Below are positions 45,089-53,921 of a DNA stretch of 64,000 nt, one piece after another. A program made the position numbers and the translations under genes. The notes under the pieces were generated by a model. It worked only from the letters and a program-made list of their open reading frames with translations, searched no databases and had not been told where the DNA came from. The stretch covers positions 2,232,001 through 2,296,000 of the forward strand of contig NZ_CP108383.1 in assembly GCF_035958815.1 (NCBI RefSeq), read 5' to 3'. Origin of the DNA: Nocardia sp. NBC_01327 (GTDB lineage: Bacteria > Actinomycetota > Actinomycetes > Mycobacteriales > Mycobacteriaceae). Within the stretch, counting starts at the first letter, position 1. Every line of letters begins with the position of its first letter.

Positions 45089-45691
45089 TTACCAGACGGG
45101 CAACCGTCTGCGGTGCTGTGCCACGTCCGTGATCAGATCCTTGTAGCCGTCGGCGAGTTCAGCGAGGCGATACCACTGCAGGTGCGCCTCGCTGTCCGCG
45201 CGTCGCGGCGTCTCACGCAGTCCATTGCGCCGTCGTCGTCCGTCGGCGCTTTTGGCGCGCGGCGCCTCCGGTGCCGCTGTTCCCAATGCCTGTTGTGCCG
45301 CAACCCATTTCGCGGCCATGCGGTCGATCACCGCGCCGAGCGTCTCGGTGTGCAGCGAGGCTCCGGCCCGATGCGGAATATTGACTGCCACCCAGTCGTC
45401 GATGCGCGCCACCAATTCTGTTCGCCGCTCGTCGATTTCCTCCACCAGCCGGCTGCACTCGGCCACCCGTCGTGGGGTGGCTTCGGCGGTGTGCGCCTCC
45501 GTATGCGCGCGGTGCCGTCGCTCATGGCATTGCACCAGGTCATGGGCCGCTTCGAGGATTTCGCGGTCGCGGCGGAGGGGGTCGGCGGGGTCGGTGAGGA
45601 GGTCGGTGACGGGTTCCCGGAAGGCGCGCAGCAGCAGTGTCGGCGATGGTAGCTCGGCTCCGAATCCCGTTCCGGTGTAATCGGTTGCCAT
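45089..45691 (-). CDS. DUF4254 domain protein
   Basis: The 200-residue protein is helical with many His, Arg and Glu residues. It matches the DUF4254 pattern seen often in Nocardia: an N-terminal LPSPTLLLRAFREP, a central His/Arg segment (LVQCHERRHRAHTEAHTAEA), and IDERRTELVARIDDWV. Function is unknown; some members lie near glycosyltransferases. ATG 45691 is chosen as the first start with a ribosome-like GGGCGG; the frame is open to 45910. It has no operon partner here. Confidence 0.75.
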   Translation of the reverse strand: MATDYTGTGFGAELPSPTLLLRAFREPVTDLLTDPADPLRRDREILEAAHDLVQCHERRHRAHTEAHTAEATPRRVAECSRLVEEIDERRTELVARIDDWVAVNIPHRAGASLHTETLGAVIDRMAAKWVAAQQALGTAAPEAPRAKSADGRRRRNGLRETPRRADSEAHLQWYRLAELADGYKDLITDVAQHRRRLPVW

Positions 45692-46156
45692 GTTTCCGCC
45701 CTTAGCCATTGCAGTTCTGGATGCGCCAGGGCCGAGGGGGTTTCGGGGGAGGGGCTCCCCTCGGCTCCGGCGCAGACCCACACTCCTGGACGCACAGCCC
45801 ACCACGAACGGCACGGTGAAGAAACCGGGAAATTCGCGACGATGCGATGGGGAGACTGTCCGCACAATGTGGGACATATTCAGGAAAGCGCGATAGTCGA
45901 AGGGGCGCAACCATTCGGCGCGTTCTCAGGGAAGCTGCCGGAGAATCGTTATACAGCATTACGGCACGGTCACACGGGTGCTGCGTTTGGTGGCAGATCG
46001 ACACCTCCCGGCCGGCTCGCGGGGGACAGGCTGGTCGGTCGCTTCCAGTCGGCCGGCGCGCAGCGGCGCGCTGAGCCCTTTACTGAGGCTTATGAATAGC
46101 TATCGGCGCGGCGTGCCGGGAGCCCTGCGCGTCGCGGTCGATTAGCCTGGGTATTT
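45692..46156. other. Intergenic region without recognised gene
   Basis: The 465 bases between the DUF4254 gene and the small gene at 46157 contain several short open frames, none with family resemblance or convincing starts. An inverted repeat CCGAGGGG/CCCCTCGG (about 45733-45765) is present. On the plus strand, TAGCCT about 12 bases before 46157 is a good -10 candidate. Confidence 0.4.
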
Positions 46157-46477
46157 GTGCCCGCCTACGCATCGTCTCCCGAGCTGCGCTTCGGTTTCAT
46201 GTTCGCGCTGGAAGACCCGGAGCGAATCGCCGAAGTCGTGCGGACCCTCATTGTTCGCCGGCGGGTGTCGGTGTTCCGGCTGGCGCACCTTTCCGGCGAT
46301 GACGGTCCCCCGCAGCGCTATGTCGTCAACTGGGCTGCGGTACCGCAGATTTCGGTCACAACCGCCGCTCCGGCTCCCGAAGAGCTTCGTGCGAGTGGAA
46401 CGATGCTGGTCAACGCGTTCCTGGCAGAAGACGGTGAAGTGAGCCTGTACGCCGCGGACGGCCACGAGCCTCTTTAG
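46157..46477 (+). CDS. Hypothetical protein, possibly leaderless
   Basis: The 106-residue protein begins with GTG. It has an alternating pattern (RRRVSVFRLAHLS, then RYVVNWAAVPQISVTT) suggesting a small alpha-beta fold; no motif is recognised. There is no ribosome site, but a -10-like TAGCCT lies around 46144-46149, so the transcript may begin at or just before the GTG (leaderless start, common in mycobacteria and relatives). GC-rich third positions support coding. The stop codon lies inside the palindrome that precedes the next small gene. Function unknown. Confidence 0.6.
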   Translation: MPAYASSPELRFGFMFALEDPERIAEVVRTLIVRRRVSVFRLAHLSGDDGPPQRYVVNWAAVPQISVTTAAPAPEELRASGTMLVNAFLAEDGEVSLYAADGHEPL

Positions 46478-46499
46478 TGTGACGGTGGTTACACACTAA
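46474..46499. promoter_or_regulatory. Inverted repeat resembling a CRP/GlxR-type site
   Basis: TTAGTGTG (46474-46481) and CACACTAA (46492-46499) are perfect 8-base arms with a ten-base centre. The inner sequence TGTGACGGTGGTTACA (46478-46493) differs from the CRP consensus TGTGA-N6-TCACA at one base. It lies about 113 bases upstream of the small gene at 46612. Confidence 0.6.
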
Positions 46500-46611
46500 C
46501 TTAGCAACCTCTCAGCTACCGACCAGGTCGCTGTAAGGCTGGCCCTGCACTGTAGGTCACGTCGCCGACCGGAAATCCCGATCGACGACATACCTACAGA
46601 GAGGTTGAAAA

Positions 46612-46728
46612 ATGATTCCGGTCATCATCGATACTGGTAGTGCGGCTCTCAACGGTCTGTTCAGCACCGGCAGCGCGGCGCTCGGCGGTATTCTCAACAC
46701 CCTCTTCACCGGCTCCTTCGGCCGCTAA
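46612..46728 (+). CDS. 38-residue hydrophobic small protein
   Basis: The frame ATG 46612 to TAA 46726-46728 encodes 38 residues with two near-repeats: DTGSAALNGLF and STGSAALGGILNTLF, ending TGSFGR. It is rich in Gly, Ala, Ser and Leu, with one Asp and one Arg, and could form an amphipathic or membrane-associated helix hairpin. Support for coding: a purine-rich ribosome region (AGAGAGG, about ten bases upstream), an isolated transcription unit with a CRP-like palindrome upstream and a clear hairpin terminator 32 bases downstream. Cell-wall or membrane peptide, modulin-like factor or secreted signal are all possible; I do not recognise it. Confidence 0.65.
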   Translation: MIPVIIDTGSAALNGLFSTGSAALGGILNTLFTGSFGR

Positions 46729-46759
46729 ATCTCATCGCGCGAACGGATTTCGCGTGAGA

Positions 46760-46787
46760 AACCCCGGGTGCTTCGGCACCCGGGGTT
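46760..46787 (+). terminator. Hairpin terminator after the small protein gene
   Basis: AACCCCGGGTG (46760-46770) pairs with CACCCGGGGTT (46777-46787) around the stable loop CTTCGG; it is followed by GCTTGT, a weak T-rich tail. It can serve the + strand small gene and, in reverse, the conservon GTPase gene. Confidence 0.75.
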
Positions 46788-46810
46788 GCTTGTGTCAGCG
46801 GCTCAGGGTG

Positions 46811-47404
46811 TCAGCGGCTGAGGGCTGGGGCGCGCCGGGCCCGCAGGATCTGTTCCAGCAGTGCTACCAGTAGATTCTTGACCGAGTCCCGGTCCCGCGC
46901 ATCACAATCGAGCAGGATGACGGCCGGATCGATATCCAGGGCCTCGCGCACCTCGTCGAGGTCGAAGTTCGGCGCGGCGTCGAAACGGTTCACCCCCACC
47001 ACGAATGGGGTGCGGCGCCGTTCGAAGTATTCGAGGACGGGGTAGCAGTCCTCGACCCGATCGGTATCGACCAGGATGATGCCGCCCAGCGCACCGTCCA
47101 GCAGGTCGTCCCAGAGGAATTCGAAGCGCTCCTGGCCGGGTGTGCCGAACAGATAGAGCACCAGGTTCGAGTCCAGGGTGATGCGGCCGAAGTCCAGCGC
47201 CACCGTGGTGGTGGTCTTCCCGGTATTGCGCCCCGGGGTGTCCACACCCCGCGAGACCTCGGTCATGGCCGCTTCGGTTGCCAGCGGCTCGATTTCGGAG
47301 ATGGCGCCGATGAGGGTGGTCTTGCCGACGCCGAAACCGCCGCTGATCACGATCTTCACCGAGGACGCGAGCGGCGCGGCCGGAACTTCAGAGTGCCCGA
47401 ACAA
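46811..47404 (-). CDS. Conservon GTPase (CvnD-type)
   Basis: The 197-residue small GTPase has the P-loop SGGFGVGKTTLIGAIS, the switch II motif YLFGTPGQERFEFLW and the guanine motif VGVNRFDAA (NRFD in place of NKxD), which are the signatures of conservon D proteins. It probably relays a signal from the histidine kinase-like protein encoded upstream. The start is uncertain: TTG 47404, inside the DUF742 gene, gives the usual short N-terminus; ATG 47443 lies further upstream. It is the last of four genes in the usual order A-B-C-D. Confidence 0.92.
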   Translation of the reverse strand: MFGHSEVPAAPLASSVKIVISGGFGVGKTTLIGAISEIEPLATEAAMTEVSRGVDTPGRNTGKTTTTVALDFGRITLDSNLVLYLFGTPGQERFEFLWDDLLDGALGGIILVDTDRVEDCYPVLEYFERRRTPFVVGVNRFDAAPNFDLDEVREALDIDPAVILLDCDARDRDSVKNLLVALLEQILRARRAPALSR

Positions 47405-47816
47405 GGTCCCGGATCCTTTCGATCGCGGAGATGGACAATTCATCGGACTGGTTCACCGCGACATGGCCGGCGGCGATCAGATCGCTGACCAGCACCCGGG
47501 CCACGCCGATCGGGATGCGCAGTGCCGCACCGATTTCGGCAATGGAGTGCGGGCGCTGACACAGTCGCACCACCCGCTCCAGTTCGAAGTGCAGCGGTGC
47601 GGAGAGGGCGGCGGGGGAGGCGCGGACGAGGGTCTCGATCCGGAGTCCGTCGACCAGTGGCGTGGTGCGCCCGGCAGTCATCATGAAGGGACGCACCACC
47701 TGTGAGTCGGCTTCGTCCTCGGCCGTGACCGTGGTGGGTGGCGTGGCTCCGGACCAGCCTTCCGGCTGGTTGACGGCGATCATTCGCGGATCCGGTAGCC
47801 GGTGCGAATCATTCAT
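47388..47816 (-). CDS. Conservon DUF742 protein (CvnC-type)
   Basis: The 142-residue protein has the DUF742 core VVRPFMMTAGRT, RLCQRPHSIAEIGAALRIPI and VLVSDLIAAGHV, which forms a winged-helix-like fold. In conservons it binds the roadblock protein and GTPase at the membrane. The first 40 residues are a disordered arm. It overlaps the roadblock gene by four bases and the GTPase gene by 17, so the proteins are produced in a coupled manner. Confidence 0.93.
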   Translation of the reverse strand: MNDSHRLPDPRMIAVNQPEGWSGATPPTTVTAEDEADSQVVRPFMMTAGRTTPLVDGLRIETLVRASPAALSAPLHFELERVVRLCQRPHSIAEIGAALRIPIGVARVLVSDLIAAGHVAVNQSDELSISAIERIRDLVRAL

Positions 47817-48241
47817 CGGCCCAACGACTCCCGCAGTTCGGTGATGAGCGCGGGGGTGAGCAGCGCGCCGGCGCGCTCGGCCAGCACGGCCATCTGATAG
47901 CCGACCAGGCCCACATCGGCATTGTTATCGGCGATCACGCCGACACAGCTGCCATTGGTCATGGCCGAGACGAGCAGGAAGCCGCGTCCCATCTCGATCA
48001 TGATGAGCCGGAGTCCGTCGAAAGCATAACTGCGGGAGGCGCTTCGGCCGAGACTGGTCAGCCCGGACACGATTGCCGCGAGCCGGTCGCCGCCGGCCCG
48101 GTCCAGTCCCGCGGACATGGCCATCAGCAACCCGTCGGAGGAGACCGCGACGGCATCGCGCACGCCGTCGGTGGTGCGCACGAAATCGGCGAGCAGCCAA
48201 TTGAACGTGTGCGGATCGGTGTCGGTGTAGTGAGTCGTCAC
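47813..48241 (-). CDS. Conservon roadblock/LC7 protein (CvnB-type)
   Basis: The 142-residue protein has the roadblock/LC7 fold: FNWLLADFVRTTDGVRDAV, then VSSDGLLMAMSAGLDR and DRLAAIVSGLTSLG. Such proteins (MglB-like) act as GTPase-activating or adaptor subunits for the conservon GTPase. The gene lies 11 bases after the kinase gene and overlaps the DUF742 gene (ATGA). Length and motifs are standard. Confidence 0.94.
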   Translation of the reverse strand: MTTHYTDTDPHTFNWLLADFVRTTDGVRDAVAVSSDGLLMAMSAGLDRAGGDRLAAIVSGLTSLGRSASRSYAFDGLRLIMIEMGRGFLLVSAMTNGSCVGVIADNNADVGLVGYQMAVLAERAGALLTPALITELRESLGR

Positions 48242-48252
48242 CTGTGGTTCTC

Positions 48253-50781
48253 CTAGGGATTAGAGCCGGGCCGGGGTGGGGCGCCGATTTCACCACGCTG
48301 GTGCCCGGCCCGGAAGCCGGACAACATGCTGCGCACCTGTTCCGGTGAGCGGTCGGCGTGCGGAGCGGTCACCGGGGCGGTCGGGGCGGGCTGGGCGCCA
48401 CCCGGCGTGGCGCCCGAATTCTCGCGAGTTTTCCTGCTGCGCTTGACGAGACCGTTTCGTGTGCGTTGCACCTCTGGGACAGATCCTGTAACAGCCGCCT
48501 CCGGTTCCGGCGTGAACGGCTCCTGCGGTTGCTGTCGCACCGGGGCGTCGGCGGACTCGCGCAGCGGTACGAGCCGGACGGTATTGCTTTCCACGGGAGC
48601 TCCGTTGGGGTATCCGCGTCCCGGACCGGTCGCCGAGAACGCGATGTGCGAGGCAATCCCGGAATCCGTTACCGGGCCGAATTCCCCTGTACCGAAAGCG
48701 AGTTCATGATCGGGCACGGGGCCCTGCGGCGCCGCGGGCAGTGGCCGATGCCGGCCGGCGCCCGGTTCGGCGATCGCGCCGGACACCGGAAGCTGTACCG
48801 TCGCCGCGTGTTTGGGCTCGGCGGCAGGCAGCTCCGGGAGTACGGGCTGCGGCTGGTCGCCGAGCAGCGCTTCGGGCAGGAACAGCCGGGCCACCACACC
48901 GCTGACCGGGGAGACGGTGAGTTCCACCTCGATGCCCAGCCGCTGCGCCAGCCGGCCCACCACGAAGTGCCCGAGGAATCGGGTGGGGGCGACCAGGAAG
49001 TCGGCCTCACCGCGCAGGCGGGCATTGGCGATCGCCAGCTGGTCCGGCGGCATGCCCACGCCGTGGTCGACAATGGCGATGAGGTAGCGCGACCCGAGCC
49101 GGCGGCCGTAGATCTCGATCTCGAGATCCGGTGGGGAGAAGGCCAATCCGTTCTCGATGAGTTCGGCGAGCATATGCGCGAGCTCGCTCACCGCCGCGCC
49201 CGCGATGGCGGCATCGTCCACCCGGCGCAGTACCACCCGCCGGTAGTCGTCCACCTCGGACAGGCCGGCGCGGATCACATCGCTGAGCGGAATGGACTGC
49301 GCCCAGCGCCGCGGGCTCGACTCGCCGACCAGCACCAGCAGGCTTTCGGCATTGCGTCGCATACGGGTGGCCAGGTGATCGAGCTCGAAAAGATTGGACA
49401 GGGCGTTGGGGTCCAGCTCCTCCCGCTCGAACTCGCTGATCAGCCCGAGCTGACGGCGCACCAGGTTCTGATTGCGCCGGGCCAGGTTGGCCAGCGATTC
49501 GGTGGTGTTGCGCCGCAATCGCGCCTGGGCCGAGGCGAGTTCGAAGGCGGTGGCCTGCACGCGGTCCAGTGCCGTTGCCACCGAGACGATTTCGGTGCCC
49601 GCGCGCTCGTCGGCGCGCACCGGCTCGGGCGGATCCGGGTCCGTGGTCGAACTATCGCTCCAGGCGGCGATGAGCTGCGGCAGGCGCTGGGTGGCGACCG
49701 CATCGGCCTCCTCGGCCAGCTGCGCGAGCGGTCGCACAATGGCGCGCACGGTGGCCACCACCAGGGAGACCATCGCGGCGATCGCCAGCAGTGCGGCGAC
49801 CGCGTAGGCGGCGAGGACCAGCGTGGCCTCGCGCCGCAGTTCCGCTGCGCGAGCATGGATATCGCTGCCGACGGAGCGCTGCACCACGCGCTGGGCATCG
49901 ATGACGGAGGTCATCTGCCGCCACCAATCCGGCGCACTGACCGGTTCCTGCAGCAGCCCGCGCTCGGAGCCGATGGCCACCGATTCGGCCCCGGCAGCCT
50001 GCACCGCATCGTCGGAACGCATGACGGCGTCCAGCTGTGCCTGCTGTCCCGAGGTGGCATCGCGCTGGAAAGCCGATATGGCGGCAAGCTTCCCGGCGCG
50101 AATATTCAGGAACTGAACGTACTCACCGGCCCCGAACTCACCTGCGGTGAAGACGCCATTGAGGAATCCGCGCTCCTGAGCGGTGAACTCCTTGACGTCG
50201 CCGAGTGCGTACAGCGTCTGCAGGCCGCGCCACAGGGCGGAGTCCTGCGCGTTCGCGAGTCCGGGTCGTGCCTGGTTCAGCGCGAGAATCGCATTGGTAT
50301 AGAAGTTGAACGAGGTCGGCCGGTCGATATGCCGGGCATCCACACCGGCCCGATTGGCGCTCACGCCCGAGAATTGCGCGAGGGCGGAATGCACCTGATC
50401 GGAGCCGGGCGCGCCCTTGTCCAGCACGTTATTGAGCGCCTGGAGTGCCGCGTCCACGGCGGTGCGCTCGGCATTGACCGCATTGCGGGCCGACGCGTCG
50501 CCGCCGAGCAGACCATTGGTGAGGCCGCGTTCGCGCTGCACCTCGTGCACCAGATCCTGCACTCCCAGTGCGAGATCCACGGCATTGGTGGTGGCGCCGG
50601 TATCGCGATAGCGCCCGATCTCACCGGCGATGATCACCGTCAGCAGTGCCAGCACCAGCGCCACCGAGACGATCAGGATCCGGCGCAGTCGCGCTCGAAT
50701 GGTGCGCGGCCGGGCGAATTCGAGTGCCGGCGCGAGACTTACGCTACCGCGCGACAGCAGACGTGCGGGACGCAAATTCAC
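48253..50781 (-). CDS. Conservon sensor histidine kinase-like protein with NIT domain (CvnA-type)
   Basis: The 842-residue protein has an N-terminal membrane helix (RRILIVSVALVLALLTVIIA), an extracellular nitrate/nitrite-sensing (NIT) domain with VHEVQRERGLTNGLLGGD, a second helix (LAAYAVAALLAIAAMVSLVV), a HAMP-like linker, and an ATPase domain with N-box ELIENGLAFSPPD and G-box VDHGVGMPP. A long Pro/Ala-rich tail follows. A classical phospho-His box is not obvious. The GTG at 50781 is favoured by an AGGAG five bases before it. Stimulus is unknown; conservons regulate development and antibiotic production in Streptomyces. Confidence 0.9.
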   Translation of the reverse strand: MNLRPARLLSRGSVSLAPALEFARPRTIRARLRRILIVSVALVLALLTVIIAGEIGRYRDTGATTNAVDLALGVQDLVHEVQRERGLTNGLLGGDASARNAVNAERTAVDAALQALNNVLDKGAPGSDQVHSALAQFSGVSANRAGVDARHIDRPTSFNFYTNAILALNQARPGLANAQDSALWRGLQTLYALGDVKEFTAQERGFLNGVFTAGEFGAGEYVQFLNIRAGKLAAISAFQRDATSGQQAQLDAVMRSDDAVQAAGAESVAIGSERGLLQEPVSAPDWWRQMTSVIDAQRVVQRSVGSDIHARAAELRREATLVLAAYAVAALLAIAAMVSLVVATVRAIVRPLAQLAEEADAVATQRLPQLIAAWSDSSTTDPDPPEPVRADERAGTEIVSVATALDRVQATAFELASAQARLRRNTTESLANLARRNQNLVRRQLGLISEFEREELDPNALSNLFELDHLATRMRRNAESLLVLVGESSPRRWAQSIPLSDVIRAGLSEVDDYRRVVLRRVDDAAIAGAAVSELAHMLAELIENGLAFSPPDLEIEIYGRRLGSRYLIAIVDHGVGMPPDQLAIANARLRGEADFLVAPTRFLGHFVVGRLAQRLGIEVELTVSPVSGVVARLFLPEALLGDQPQPVLPELPAAEPKHAATVQLPVSGAIAEPGAGRHRPLPAAPQGPVPDHELAFGTGEFGPVTDSGIASHIAFSATGPGRGYPNGAPVESNTVRLVPLRESADAPVRQQPQEPFTPEPEAAVTGSVPEVQRTRNGLVKRSRKTRENSGATPGGAQPAPTAPVTAPHADRSPEQVRSMLSGFRAGHQRGEIGAPPRPGSNP

Positions 50782-51009
50782 ACTCACTCCTGAGATTCGG
50801 CCACCGTGCCGACCCATACGGAGCACACGGACAATAAAGAGCAACGTGGCACAGACCGGCAGTCGCCGCAATTCGAGAACGAGGCGATGTGGTGCGTGGA
50901 ACTCCACCGGGTTTGCGCTATTGCAAATGTCCTCACAATCGGTGAGAAGCAGATGTGATCTTGACGTCCAGCGGACGACAATGGGATGAACAACGGTGGT
51001 GCGTACCGA

Positions 51010-51993
51010 TTATGGGAACGGGTGCGCCGCGGCTTCGTAGATTCGGCGGACGACATCCTCGATATCGGGTTCCTCGATGGAGAGGTCGCGGACCTCGGCG
51101 CGCGCCGACACCGCTGCCAGCAATTGGGCGGCCGTGGTGAGTTCGGTGTCGAAGGCGAGGCGCTGGCGGACGCCGCCGCCCTCGCTGTCCAGGAGTTTGG
51201 CGCCCGGCAGGTCGGTGAGGTCCGGTGCGGGCTCGGCGAGATCGACCGTCAGCACCCGGTGTGCGCCGACGGTGGCGGCCAGTCCGGTCAGGGAGCCGTC
51301 GTACACCAGCTTGCCGGTGTCGACCACCAGGACGCGTTCGCAGAGGCGCTCGATATCGCCCATATCGTGGGTGGTGAGCAGCAGGGTGGTGCCGCGGGTG
51401 GTGCGCTCCAGCCGCAGGAATTCGCGTAATCGCTGCTTGGACAACACGTCCAGGCCGATGGTCGGTTCGTCCAGGATTACCAGCTCGGGCGAGTGCAGCA
51501 GTGCCGCAGCAACTTCCGCGCGCATGCGCTGACCCAGCGACAGCTGTCGCACCGGGGTGTCGAGGGTGCTGTCCATCTCCAATTGCTCGACCAGCTCCCG
51601 GGTGCGCCCGCGTGCCGCCGCCGGCTCCAGGCGGTGGATGGCGGCCAGGATCGAAAACGATTCGCGCAGTGGCAGATCCCACCACAGTTGCGATCGCTGT
51701 CCGAAGACCACCCCGATGCGCCCGGCGAGTTCGCGCCGCTGCCGCACCGGATCGAGTCCGCAGGTGCGCAGGCGCCCGGCGGTCGGCACCAGAATGCCGG
51801 TGATCATTTTGATGGTGGTGGATTTACCGGCGCCGTTCGCGCCGATGTACCCGACCGCCGTACCGGGTTCGATCTGAAAACTCATATCGTCCACGGCGGT
51901 CACCACCTCGCGCCGCCGGCGCCAGCGTCCTTCCTTGCGGCTCAGCACGAAAGTGCGTGTCAGCCCGGCAATATCGATGATCGGATCGCTCAC
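51010..51993 (-). CDS. ABC transporter ATP-binding protein (ABC-2 exporter)
   Basis: The 327-residue ATPase has Walker A GYIGANGAGKSTTIKM, Q-loop GQRSQLWWDL, signature LSLGQRMRAEVAAAL, Walker B LVILDEPTIGLD and the switch His TTHDM. The extended C-terminal domain (about 90 residues) resembles DrrA-like ATPases. The GTG start overlaps the permease stop by four bases (GTGA). With two permeases it forms a full exporter of the DUF990/ABC-2 type; the substrate cannot be inferred. The unit ends 228 bases before the conservon start and is read in the same direction. Confidence 0.92.
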   Translation of the reverse strand: MSDPIIDIAGLTRTFVLSRKEGRWRRRREVVTAVDDMSFQIEPGTAVGYIGANGAGKSTTIKMITGILVPTAGRLRTCGLDPVRQRRELAGRIGVVFGQRSQLWWDLPLRESFSILAAIHRLEPAAARGRTRELVEQLEMDSTLDTPVRQLSLGQRMRAEVAAALLHSPELVILDEPTIGLDVLSKQRLREFLRLERTTRGTTLLLTTHDMGDIERLCERVLVVDTGKLVYDGSLTGLAATVGAHRVLTVDLAEPAPDLTDLPGAKLLDSEGGGVRQRLAFDTELTTAAQLLAAVSARAEVRDLSIEEPDIEDVVRRIYEAAAHPFP

Positions 51994-52805
51994 CCGCCGC
52001 CTCCTTGATAGTGCCTGGTGCCCAGTCGCCACGAATACAGTGCCGCCAGCCACACCCACAGTGCCGCCAGCGGTGATGCCCAGGCCAGCCAGGCGGGCAG
52101 CAGGGCGGGCCCCGGCAGTCTCAGCAGGGCGATGGCGGGCAGATACGAGGTGAAGGCGACCGGAACGAGAAATCCGAAGATCAGCTTCATCGGTGTCGGG
52201 AACACCGAGGCGGGTTGCATCGAGGCGTAGGAGCCGCCGTAGGTGAAGGCATTGGTGAGCTCCGATCCGTCGATGAGGAAGAACTGCACCCCGGCCGCCG
52301 CGACGAAGAGTCCGGCGAAGATGGCGATGCCGGAGAGCAGGGTGAGTGCGAAGAGCGCCAGATGGGTTGCGGTCCAATCGATGTCATTGCGGGCCAGGCC
52401 GAACCCCAGCACGGTCGCGGCCACGCCGATGCGCGCCACCCGGCGCAGTGCGATATCGCTCGTCATGAGTTGCAGGAGCAGCGGTTGCGGTCGCAGGTAG
52501 AAGGCGTCCAGCTTGCCCATCCGGATATACGTGGGCAGCGTATCGGCGTGCCCGACGAGCATGTCGGCAATGGCGAAGGAGGTATTGCTCATTCCGAACA
52601 CCAGCAGCATGGCGTTCAGATCCAGCCCGCCCAGCTGCGGCACATTGCGGAAGATCACCCACATTTCGGCGAACTCCACCAGCCCGATGAGGAAGGCGCT
52701 GAACACATCCGTGGCGAAGGACAGCGGATATGCCCGCTGCGCGCGCAATCGGGAGGCCAGGACCGCGCGATAGGGCGCCATCCGGGAGGGCCGGGTCTCA
52801 ACCAC
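51990..52805 (-). CDS. ABC-2 type permease (second permease)
   Basis: The 271-residue protein has six hydrophobic segments, with the pattern of the ABC-2/DUF990 permease family: an N-terminal ASRLRAQRAYPLSFATDVFSA, a central FYLRPQPLLLQLM loop and FLIDGSELTNAFTYGGSYASM before the last helices. Its start lies inside the end of the preceding permease gene (8-base overlap). It forms the membrane channel as a heterodimer with the product at 52798. Confidence 0.88.
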   Translation of the reverse strand: MVETRPSRMAPYRAVLASRLRAQRAYPLSFATDVFSAFLIGLVEFAEMWVIFRNVPQLGGLDLNAMLLVFGMSNTSFAIADMLVGHADTLPTYIRMGKLDAFYLRPQPLLLQLMTSDIALRRVARIGVAATVLGFGLARNDIDWTATHLALFALTLLSGIAIFAGLFVAAAGVQFFLIDGSELTNAFTYGGSYASMQPASVFPTPMKLIFGFLVPVAFTSYLPAIALLRLPGPALLPAWLAWASPLAALWVWLAALYSWRLGTRHYQGGGG

Positions 52806-53601
52806 CCTGCACCTCCAGCTTGCGGCGTCCCGCCCGCAGCAGCAGCTGGCCCAGCGCTGTCAGGACGGCCAGCCAGAAACATTGCACCGCCACCAGTCCC
52901 GCCGCCGCAAGCCCGGCGGTGCGCCCGGAGATCACATCGACCGGCCACTGCAGCATGGCCGGGAACGGGGTGGCGTACGCGATGGTCTGCAACCAGCCCG
53001 GGAACAGGTGCACCGGTGCGAACAGGCCGGCCAGGAAGGTTCCGCAGATCATGTGCAGCGCGCGCAGTCCGCGCGTCTCCACCAGCCAGAATCCGGACAG
53101 GCACACCGCGAACATGGACAGGAACGAGAGCGCGATGGCCAGCGCCAGGCTGATCACCCCCAGCACGTAGGGTCCCGCCGAACTCGGCAGCGCCAGGCCG
53201 AAGGTGAGCGCGCCGATCGCCACGCTGGGCACACTGCGCGGCAGCAGGGTGCAGGTCGCCCGGCCCAGATATTCGGCGAGATGGGCGAATTGGACATCGA
53301 TGGGCCGCAGGAAGTCGATGGCCACATCGCCGGTGCGTATGCGCTCCACGATGTCGGGCAGGGTCCAGAAGGCGATGGCGCCCAGCAGGCCCTGTGACAG
53401 CCAGGTGTACGCGCCGATGGTCCCGCGGTCGTATCCGCCGAAGCCGCTGTTGGCGTGCACCGCGGCCATCAGCACCGAGGAGCGCACGAATCCGAAAACG
53501 ACATTGGTGATCAGGCCCGCGACCATGGCGAGCCGATAGTGGGACTGTCTGCGAAATCCGGCTCTGACGAGTTGCCAGTAGATCCCCGCGTCGGCACGCA
53601 C
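52798..53601 (-). CDS. ABC-2 type permease (first permease)
   Basis: The 267-residue protein has six predicted helices and the DUF990-like features AGFRRQSHYRLAMVAGLITN, IDFLRPIDVQFAHLAEYLGR and a C-terminal LFLR-like basic end. It parallels the second permease in layout, including the DFLRPI/FYLRPQ loop, so the pair arose by duplication. It is the first gene of the three-gene exporter operon, divergent from ectB. Confidence 0.88.
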   Translation of the reverse strand: MRADAGIYWQLVRAGFRRQSHYRLAMVAGLITNVVFGFVRSSVLMAAVHANSGFGGYDRGTIGAYTWLSQGLLGAIAFWTLPDIVERIRTGDVAIDFLRPIDVQFAHLAEYLGRATCTLLPRSVPSVAIGALTFGLALPSSAGPYVLGVISLALAIALSFLSMFAVCLSGFWLVETRGLRALHMICGTFLAGLFAPVHLFPGWLQTIAYATPFPAMLQWPVDVISGRTAGLAAAGLVAVQCFWLAVLTALGQLLLRAGRRKLEVQGG

Positions 53602-53921
53602 AAGAGATTGACCCTACGTGCGAACGGGGGCCGGTGGCAATGGAATAGGTTGCGCTGTCATTCGTTTTCGCTATTTCTGTGCTGGGTTTGCGTGTGCGGC
53701 TGGGTCATGTGAGCACTGTGGTTCCACGGCATGCGTCCTGGAAGGTATGGTCCGGTCGGTTCGTAACGGGTTATGCTTCCCGCGTTTGGGCCGAGACGGG
53801 CATCACTGTCGTCTCATCTGGCGGGAGTCTTCGGTCGGATTCGCCGAAAACCTTCCGCTACCGCATCGGTGAATGGTAGAAACATCTTCGTTTCACTTTG
53901 CTCCGACGCTAGGACCCACCG
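53602..53921. other. Divergent promoter region of the ABC exporter and ectB
   Basis: This 320-base gap contains no gene that I can support. TTTCAC (about 53890) and GCTAGG (about 53909) upstream of ectB could form a weak promoter. No strong operator palindrome is evident. Confidence 0.35.

Noticed and set aside
45842..46099. Short plus-strand frames in the gap before 46157
   Set aside because: No ribosome site, no family pattern and poor codon bias.
48358..50793. An 811-codon open frame on the plus strand
   Set aside because: It is the antisense image of the conservon histidine kinase gene, without any family motif.
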